Positions 56,425 to 64,000 of a DNA stretch of 64,000 bases are shown here, piece after piece. The stretch lies in NCBI GenBank assembly GCA_963920575.1, contig OY986964.1:35888527-35952526 (forward strand), given 5' to 3'. This stretch comes from Narthecium ossifragum (lineage: Eukaryota; Streptophyta; Magnoliopsida; Dioscoreales; Nartheciaceae). The translations under genes and the position numbers were made by a program. The first letter of the stretch is position 1. Each line of letters starts with the position of its first letter. The notes below the pieces were generated by a model that was given only the letters and a program-made list of their open reading frames with translations, was not told the origin of the DNA and made no database searches.

Positions 56425-57441
56425 AGGGCTGTTTGGTTGCATGTATCAGCTGATATATGCATCAATTGATGCAGCCTTTTGATACAAACATGTGTTTGGT
56501 TGGTCAATGCATCAGCTGATGCATGTATCAGCTGATGCAAAAAAAGGCTCAGATGCAGCCAAAATGGTTGTTTCTGCTGATGCAGCATCAGCTGATGCAT
56601 CACTATATAAATTAAAATATTATTTTTGGAATTAATAAATCTTTGAATAAATCCGAAAAATCAATATATGAATTCCGAAAAATCTGAAAACCCAACCAGA
56701 AATTCCGAAAATTCGTGGGAAAAAAAACTTTACACTATATGAATTAAAATATTATTTTCGGAATTAATAAAACCTTGAATAAATCTGAAAAATCAATATA
56801 TGAATTTCGAAAAATCTGAAAACCCAACCAGAATATCCGAAAATTCGTGGGAAAAAACTTTACACTATATGAATTAAAATATTATTTTCGGAATTAATAA
56901 AACCTTGAATAAATCCGAAAAATCAATATATGAATTCCGAAAAATCTGAAAACCCAACCAGAAAATCCGAAAATTCATGGGAAAAAAACTTTACATGAAT
57001 ATATTATTTTTGCTTGTATTTTTGTTGATTTTTATTAAAAAAATTATCATAAACGAATTAAGCCCGGAAGATAAGTAAAGAATTGGACACTGTCGTTCAA
57101 GATTTGGTTAATACTTTGTAGTTAAGAGTTTGCTAAGACGATTTTAGGTTAATACTCACACATGCTTGATCTTTTTTACTTTAATAATTAAGAAATTATT
57201 AAGTTAGCACGTGCTCAATAATTTAATAAATATAGTCAAAGAAAAAATATAGGTAAATAAAAAACAGCTAAAGAAAAAAAATGATATAAAACAGCTGTAT
57301 CAACTGATGCAATACATATCAACCAAACAGAAAATGAGCTAATACTGCATCAGTTGATACAAGCAACCAAACAAACAGGTGATGCTGATGCTGCATCAAC
57401 TGATACACTGCATCAACTGATGCAAGCAACCAAACGCCCCC
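56425..57441. mobile_element. Tourist-like non-autonomous element, 1017 bp, TSD TTA
   Basis: Ends AGGGCTGTTTGGTTGCATGT and, on the other strand, GGGGGCGTTTGGTTGCTTGC, flanked by TTA (56422-56424, 57442-57444). Subterminal regions at both ends are packed with the palindrome GCATCAGCTGATGC and variants (TGCATCAACTGATGCA). The middle has a three-copy tandem repeat. No transposase; the short frames over the GCATCA arrays are not genes. Confidence 0.85.
56605..56995 (+). repeat. Three-copy tandem repeat inside the Tourist-like element
   Basis: A ~127-base unit (ATTAAAATATTATTTTCGGA, AATAAATCCGAAAAATCAAT, AACCCAACCAGAAAATCCGA) occurs three times with few differences, starting near 56610, 56745 and 56872. 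Confidence 0.9.
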
Positions 57442-58373
57442 TTACACTCCAATTACAAATGGAAACACCCTCTGTATCATGTCTCAATCAAAGCATCTCT
57501 ACCTCATCTATCTATCTATCTCTACACCGATTTAAATCTCTTGTAAATTTGATCAAAATACAGGTCTGGAAGGAGCCATGATTTTTTATATCCTGCATGA
57601 AAGTGTGTATCTACGCAGCCAGTCCAGTCTCACGTGGTCATGTATGCAAACAAACATCAGCTAGCAATCAACATGGCATCAGTAAGCGTAGACCTGACCA
57701 CACCCATGCCCTGCCAACCTGAAGATCCACTTCCAGTTCAAATCTAAACCACAGAGAGAGAGATATATATACATACATAGATATATACATACATGAAAAA
57801 AGATTTGTTCAGACAGAGAGAGAAAGAGGGGGCACCTGGGTGGGTAAAAAGAAAAAGAGAAAAAAAGTCCAAACTAAAAGAACTGTAGTATTGGACTGGG
57901 AGTGCTGTTTTGGCACAAATCCTCTTGATGGGGCCCTTCCACTTTCCATCAGCTGACTCCTCTCTCTCTCTCTCCATTTCCCATAACTAGACAAGAAGGA
58001 ATGGTGCATGGTACAACGATACACCAAACCATACAAAACAAAAGAAATCATAGGCCTAGATAAATCCGGAATCAATCGAAAATTCCCAAAATAAATCAAG
58101 GTCGATGGATTGGAAATGACATGATAATAATAACAGCTGCGAGCAAGGGGGGGGTTCCTCTGGGATCAATAAATGGAGATAAATCAGAGAAAATCCAGAG
58201 ATCAGAGGTGGGTTTTTGGACAGTGCCAGTGGGGTGACTAGGTGAGGCATGGAGTTTCCCAATGCCCAGAGGCACAGACAGCAGTGTAGAGAAGAGGGGG
58301 AGGTGACCAAATAAATAAAGAAATCAGCCCACCCTTTCCTATCTCTCAATGGTCATGACCCCCTGAGACACTC

Positions 58374-58398
58374 CTCTCTCTCTCTCTCTCTCTCTTCC
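58374..58398 (+). repeat. (CT)n microsatellite in the AFB leader
   Basis: CT dinucleotides about 180 bases before the ATG; pyrimidine runs continue to 58460. CT-rich leaders are common in plant TIR1/AFB and other genes. Confidence 0.9.
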
Positions 58399-58574
58399 AC
58401 TTCCCCACCCTTTCTCTCCTATCCTCAAAAAAATATTTTTTATTTCTTTCTCTTCTCCAAATCTTAAGCGTTTCATTCTCAAATGTCTCTACCATAAGCT
58501 CCCCCACCTCTAAAAATTGAAACTTTTATCCCGTAGAAGATCTCCGTCTTCTCTTCTCCTCCTCTCTGTATTAT

Positions 58575-60763
58575 ATGAGAGAGGAGCGGCTATCCGTGAT
58601 GTCGGAGGACGGGGAGGAGGAGGGAGACGAGGAGAGGTGGACCTCGGATATTGGCGGAGGCGGCTGCGGAGCCTCCTCCGCCAAGATCCGGGGCGGGGGT
58701 GGCTGTGGCGTGGCTGAGCTGGGACCGGGGCCTGGTGGCTCGCCGCCGCCCTTCTCGGACCAGGTGCTGGAGAACGTTCTGGAAAACGTCCTCCAGTTTT
58801 TAACATGCCGGAGAGACCGCAACGCTGCGTCGCTGGTTTGTAGGTCGTGGTGTCGCGCTGAGGCCTTGACTCGGCGTGACGTCTTTATAGGCAATTGCTA
58901 TGCCGTCTCGCCGGCTACCGCCGTCGCCCGGTTTCCTCGTGCCCGGGCGTTGATTCTAAAGGGGAAACCTCGGTTCGCTGACTTCGGGCTCATACCCCAT
59001 GGGTGGGGGGCTCGATTCTCGCCCTGGGCGGCTGCCATAGCCGCGGCCTACCCCTGGCTTGAGAAGATCCTCCTCAAGCGCATGACCATCGCCGACGCTG
59101 ATCTCGCAGTCATCGCCCGCTCCCTCCCCTCCTTCCGTGAGCTTTCTCTCGTCTGCTGCGACGGCTTCGGCACCGCCGGTCTCGCTGCCCTCGCTCAGAA
59201 CTGCAGGTAAAAACTGATCCAGATCTCCAAGATCTCAACTTTACCCCGAAAATCCTACCCGAACTAGTCGAATCATCAGCCGGATTGTTCGATTTGGTCA
59301 TTCTAGAGATTTCTGATTTTTTTTTTTTTTTGTTTCTGTTCTCGCTTTGATGGTGGGATATTGATGGATGAAATGGTTTCAGGAACCTCCGGGTACTGGA
59401 TCTGATCGAGGATGATGTTGAGGACGACCAGGACGATGAGGACGTCGAGATTGTAGACTGGATCTCGATGTTCCCACCTACTCAAACGTACTTGGAATCC
59501 CTCACCTTCGACTGCGTCCAGTGCCCGGTGAACTTTGAAGCCCTGGAGGCGCTGGTGGCGCGCTCCCCATCCCTCCGGCGGCTTCGAGTAAACCAGCACG
59601 TCTCCGTGGGGCAGCTTCGCCGCCTCATGGCCCGAGCCCCCCAGCTCACCCACCTCGGCACCGGCGCCTTCCGCTCCGCCCCCGCTCCTCCCGGTGGAGT
59701 CGTCCAAGAGGTCGATCTCGAGCCCTCTTTCGTTGCTGTCTCTAAGTCGCTTGTCTGCCTCTCGGGCTTCCGCGACCTCGAGCCCGAGCACCTCCCTGCC
59801 ATCCTACCGGCCTGCCCGAACCTCACCTCGCTCAATTTCAGCTACGCTGATGTCACTCCAGAGCAGCTCAAGCCGGTCATTGCCCACTGCCACAATCTCC
59901 AGAATTTTTGGGTACTTCCATCTCTTTCCCTTGGTTCCTCTTCGATTGTGCTATACGCTGCCTTTCACCTTTAAATCTCGAAATGGGTTTGGATCTTATG
60001 GTAGGTTCTTGATTCAGTCCGGGATGAGGGTCTCCAGGCGGTGGCGGTGACATGCAAGGAGCTTAGGGAGCTCAGAGTGTTCCCTTTAGATGCAAGGGAG
60101 GATTCAGAAGGTTCTGTTTCGGATGTTGGGCTTATTGCGATCTCTGAGGGATGTCGCAAGCTCCAGTCGATCTTATACTTTTGCCAGCGGATGACCAATG
60201 CTGCGGTGGTGGCCATGTCCAAGAACTGCCAGGACATCAAGGTGTTCCGACTTTGCATCATGGGACGCCACCGGCCCGACCACCGGACCGGGGAGCCCAT
60301 GGACGAGGGATTTGGTGCCATAGTAATGAACTGCAAGAAGCTCACCAGGCTTGCTGTCTCTGGATTGCTCACAGACAAAGCATTTGCGTATATTGGCAAG
60401 TATGGGAATTTGGTGAGAACCCTCTCTGTTGCATTTGCCGGGAACAGCGACTTGAGTCTGACCTACTTGCTTGAAGGGTGCCACAATTTACAGAAGCTTG
60501 AGATCAGGGATAGCCCATGGGGGGATGCAGGTCTGCTCTCTGGGATCCACCACTACTATAACATGAGGTTCCTCTGGATGTCTTCGTGCAAGCTTTCTAC
60601 AAGAGGTTGCCGGGAAGTAGCCCAGAGGCTCCCTAACTTGGTGGTGGAAGTGATCAGGGACAATAGAGAAGAAGAGGATGGCGAGGCCGTCGAGAAGTTA
60701 TACTTGTATCGGTCTCTTGGAGGGTCACGAAATGATGCACCGCCTTACGTGAAGATCCTCTAG
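58575..60763 (+). CDS. AFB4/5: AFB4/5-type auxin co-receptor F-box protein, three exons
   Basis: Exons 58575-59206, 59383-59911 and 60005-60763 join in phase to 639 residues. The ATG at 58575 is used; a second in-frame ATG at 58599 ([12 protein letters not shown]) is possible. An acidic and glycine-rich N-terminal extension precedes the F-box at ~60-101 ([20 protein letters not shown]). The doubled LENVLENV is typical of the AFB4/AFB5 clade and absent from TIR1. Eighteen-odd leucine-rich repeats follow, with [58 protein letters not shown] and RTLSVAFAG. The protein acts in the SCF ubiquitin ligase, where auxin, or picloram for this clade, glues Aux/IAA repressors to it. R-rich inositol-phosphate contacts appear conserved. 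No frame defects. Confidence 0.97.
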
Positions 60764-62993
60764 ATCCTCGATTATATGATGGTATTAGAGAAAGAAACAA
60801 ATCTACCATTTTCTACAGAATTGGCTTTGGAGCTTAATTTGGATTGCTTGATCCAATCTGATCAACTGAAGGAGGGTGCACTCGGTGGGAAGTTTTCATA
60901 ACCACCAGAGATTTCTCAGGCTCCATGCCACCAAGGCAGGATAGTTCTCTTATTTATTTTTCCATCTTTGCTACTTTTTCATATGCTTGGGCTGTTGGAA
61001 TGGCATTTGCAACAGAAGACCATTAGCGGCCACATCTCTCTTTTTCCTGCACGTCAAGATTTCGACTAATTAGAAGCAGAAGAGGAGCACTGGAAGAGAT
61101 CGGGAAATTAATATGTTGATGTTGTAATATCACTAGGCCATTATTTACGGACACTTCCAGCAACAGGAGTTCATAAAGGCAAAGTTTTGCCAGGACCTCT
61201 CATGCTATTGTCCCTGCAAAGCTGCAGGTGGTGCGTAACCAAGATCGATTTCCAGTGTGAGACAATGTCAAGAGCATGAGGTGAAACTTTAGAACCTTGA
61301 AAGTATTCTATTTTCTTGTGTTAGGATGTTTTAAAGTCTTCTATCCAAGGGTAGTATTCTTAATAGAAGTGCTGCTTTTGTAGTTCATTTGATCTGGTGC
61401 TGTGATTGTTTGGTCAACATTTCAAATGCCTGAAAACCAAAATTTTTGTAAGAGTTGATACATCTTATATTTCTGCTCTTTTGGAGATCACTGTTCTATT
61501 GGCACTAATGTGATAAGGATAATAAATGCAATGGCTTGAGCGTACTGGAGACGTGCTCTTTGTGCTGTCCCAAGCCTAATGATGATTTGATTATGGAGAC
61601 CCTGATGTGTGCCACAGCTTGGATATCTATCTCAACAACCCATGACCTCCGTTGTGAAGGTCATCGGAAGTTAGGCCTTGGTCCAGGAAAATAACACTTG
61701 GGTGTTGGGGGGGTCCATATCATCAGATTAGTGCAAACTCCCTGGTCCGAGTTGCGGGCCCCTGTATCGTTCATCGGGAGTGATGGGCGGTCAGCCAGAG
61801 CTTTCATCTGGGTGGCCCCTGAAACGCTGGGGGGCCCTGCCCTGGCTGGCTTCATTGCTAATCACTTCCCATCCAAAAAAGTCATGTTCTTTTCCTTATA
61901 CTATAAGGTACAGAAGAGGATTTGCCTTCTTGTGTTTACCTTTTATCTGTTAGGCATTATCTTTGATATCTACTTCTTTGTAGATCTTCCTGAAAGACTT
62001 TGTTAAACAATGAGTTAGATCTATGTCCCTTTCAAATTTGATGGCTTCAAAGAATAGGAATGCTAGATTTCTCGGACTCTTGTAGATCGACTCCAATGCT
62101 CATCTTGAACTTTATGCGGTTGGAAAGTCCATCAAATTTACGGAGTCAAGCACATGTCATCACTCCTATTATCACGGCTATTATTGCTATTGTGCTTTGT
62201 TATGTTCTTGTCTTTTGGAGTATACGATTGTTTAGGTTCAATCTTGGGAGGTTAAGCATGGACCACCTTCTCATCATCATCAATCGGTCCGTCACCATCG
62301 TGTAGAGTCCTTGTCTTCGCCATTTCTCACACCAAAAACTATTCTTCCAATGACCACAAGATATAGCAGCAGCCACAGCTTTTTTCTGTGCTGATGCTTC
62401 TACACTTTGTGCTTCTTATCTTTGAGTGTCCCCCTCCTTCAGAAAGGTATGAAAACGATTGGATTGATCACGATCAAGATGACAACGAGCTGGGAATGAA
62501 AACTAGACCCATCTCTCAGCTTCCCTTCCGAATGATGCAATAGATATTTGCTGATTTCTGCTTAAAGTGAGATGGTGAGATTGAGCTTTTTGTGATACTA
62601 TTTAGAACGATGGCAACAATTCTACATTTGAAGGGTTTTTGCTTAGCTGCCCTCCATTTGAAGAAAAGTGAGAGCCTTCAAACATGTCAATCTTTCGACT
62701 TTTATGGGGCATAATCATCATTGTTGAATGAGAAAAATAGAGATGCCAACCTAAGGGGACGCAAGAGGCACAATGGTGATTCTCACCATTATGATGATGT
62801 TACTCCCTTTGGTCCAGGCATTGGTAACCAGATGAGGAGTGGATATGAGATGCTTTTGAAGAAGAGTGTAGTTAGGTCATTTGAGGCATTTTTTTTATCT
62901 CCGGTGTGGCCGGATCTTTCTTCTTTCTCTCACTTATCAGTTCTTTTCAAACTTTGCTTGTCTTTCAATTTACGTGTAGTTATGCTTTAGATT
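60764..62993. other. AFB 3' UTR and downstream DNA, no gene recognised
   Basis: The first ~600 bases are probably 3' UTR. At 61698-61900 a frame reads SDGRSARAFIWVAPETLGGP-type sequence without known homology. At 62721-62990 another frame is hydrophilic then aromatic-rich. Neither has a recognisable motif, and I do not call them genes. Confidence 0.5.
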
Positions 62994-63272
62994 CTAATCT
63001 AAGATCAAAGACTTTAAACTACAAAACCAGAGGATGAAAGCAAACAACAGAGCGTCAAGACACGGAACATCCGCCCAGATCTCCTTAGCAATCTTTTCCA
63101 TTTCTGTCGGCCATAGCTTGTGCCCAGTCAGAATGTCAACTGCATGTCTTGAATCAGATTCTTCTACCTTAATCCTTATCTCATTCTCCCTACTAGATTG
63201 GTTCAATTCTTTGCAAGGTGAGATGGTATATGCTGTCTCTGAGATCATTCGTTGAGCTCCCCTGTAATCCAC
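62994..63272 (-). pseudogene. Possible LINE RNase H fragment
   Basis: Minus strand RENEIRIKVEESDSRHAVDI followed by LTGHKLWPTEMEKIAKEIW resembles the ‘V-x-x-E-x-D-S-x-x-A-V’ block of plant LINE RNase H. It is a short, isolated stretch and the flanks do not extend the match. Low certainty. Confidence 0.4.
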
Positions 63273-63768
63273 AAACGAATGTATTCGAGTTACAGTACGT
63301 AACTGTAGGCATTACTTATTTTTCTGGATAATAAACTTGGTAAACCAAGAACTATTAATGAAGAAAAGTATCATAAAGTTGTAGCTAAGCAAGCTAATAA
63401 CATATAATAATGTGGGCCAAAGTTTTGATTAATTAAATACCTAAAAATTTTGTCCCACTTTGCATCAGGACAAACAAATGAGACGGACGATGGAGACATA
63501 AACTATAAGATTTAAAGCCATTGATGGGAAAAATAATAATTACCACAAGCATTTGTATAATATGGCCGGTTAATGAGGACATAAAGAAAGCACCTGATTA
63601 ATAGTATAGTATGTTACTTAGGACTTAGGTAAGGCTGCTACTGTGTTGCATGTAACGATTTGGTCTAATGTGTACATCAACATATTCTAGTACACTAATC
63701 TTCTATTTTTTTATGTGATCCTTCATTAACACACCAAGATAAAGTTTTGTTTACATGGACATGCCATC

Positions 63769-63997
63769 GAATCGGTAGTTCACTACGGATTCTTTCATTT
63801 ACCGATGGATTAGATCAATAATCGGTAGCTCACTCCTCATTGAATTGTACCGGTAGTGAGATACCAATTAATGAATATAGTACTGATGGACTAGATGAAT
63901 AATTCAATCGGTAGTGAGATATAGTGAGATATCAATTCATTGATTTAGTCCATCGGTAGTCCATTATATGAAAGAATCGGTAGTTCACTACCGATTC
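63769..63997. repeat. Foldback (long hairpin) repeat at the window edge
   Basis: GAATCGGTAGTTCACTACGG at the left pairs with CACTACCGATTC at 63986-63997. The next blocks pair as well (ATTCTTTCAT with ATGAAAGAAT, GATGGATTAGATCAAT with TGATTTAGTCCATC). Multiple ATCGGTAGT/ACTACCGAT units are present. It may continue beyond the window. Confidence 0.8.
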
Positions 63998-64000
63998 AGG

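Noticed and set aside
61698..62006. 102-residue frame downstream of AFB
   Set aside because: No known domain; composition changes abruptly half way, and the opposite strand is equally open.
1..64000. An undescribed multi-gene system, defence island or biosynthetic cluster
   Set aside because: The complete genes belong to unrelated, well-known plant families. The only organised novelty is in the repeat fraction, chiefly the Helitron-like arrays and the inverted-repeat element.

Overview
This is a 64 kb piece of a plant nuclear genome. Spliced genes with GT–AG introns, GC-rich third codon positions in several coding exons, two linked GT61 glycosyltransferase genes, an AFB4/5-type auxin receptor and dense LTR, hAT, Tourist-like, MULE-like, LINE and Helitron-like debris all point to a flowering plant, most likely a monocot. 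I cannot name the species. There is one 200-base run of N (12146-12345). No bacterial-type features, CRISPR arrays, rRNA or tRNA genes were recognised.

Layout. 1-4060: the 5' half of SKIP (SNW-domain splicing/transcription factor, minus strand, cut by the window edge), with an inferred 3 kb 5'-UTR intron that contains a small intronless LYR-motif ORF on the same strand. 4.3-5.2 kb: a nested MITE. 5.3-14.5 kb: a 9.2 kb inverted-repeat element, probably MULE-like, whose arms carry a decayed fragment of an NCS1 nucleobase transporter. The left arm has been split by two related solo-LTR-like insertions with perfect 5-bp target duplications. 16.5-19.4 kb: a head-to-tail array of about twelve ~190-bp Helitron-like units. 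20.1-24.1 kb: a GH17 beta-1,3-glucanase pseudogene followed by an intact two-exon purine permease gene with a solo LTR in its intron. 25-31 kb: repeats and a LINE remnant cut by an hAT element and MITEs. 32-46 kb: two paralogous GT61 genes flanking a BET1-like SNARE gene on the opposite strand, with a truncated GT61 5' end beside the first copy and a MULE-like insertion in the leader of the second. 48.6-49.4 kb: LINE 3' remnant. 49.8-53.2 kb: a four-exon GRAM-domain (GEM-like) gene. 55.8-57.4 kb: Helitron-like pair and a Tourist-like element. 58.6-60.8 kb: an intact three-exon AFB4/5 auxin co-receptor. The window ends in a foldback repeat.

The complete host genes (purine permease, two GT61 enzymes, BET1-like SNARE, GEM-like GRAM protein, AFB4/5) and SKIP are independent loci and form no pathway cluster. 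The strongest unusual signals are in the mobile fraction: the Helitron-like array with direct tail-to-head junctions, the inverted-repeat element with an empty site that orders insertions in time, a Helitron-like unit split by an hAT-like element, and a GT61 gene whose TATA box has been pushed about 1.4 kb from its ATG. I did not find a convincing new multi-gene system. All splice sites were called by eye from consensus and reading frame.
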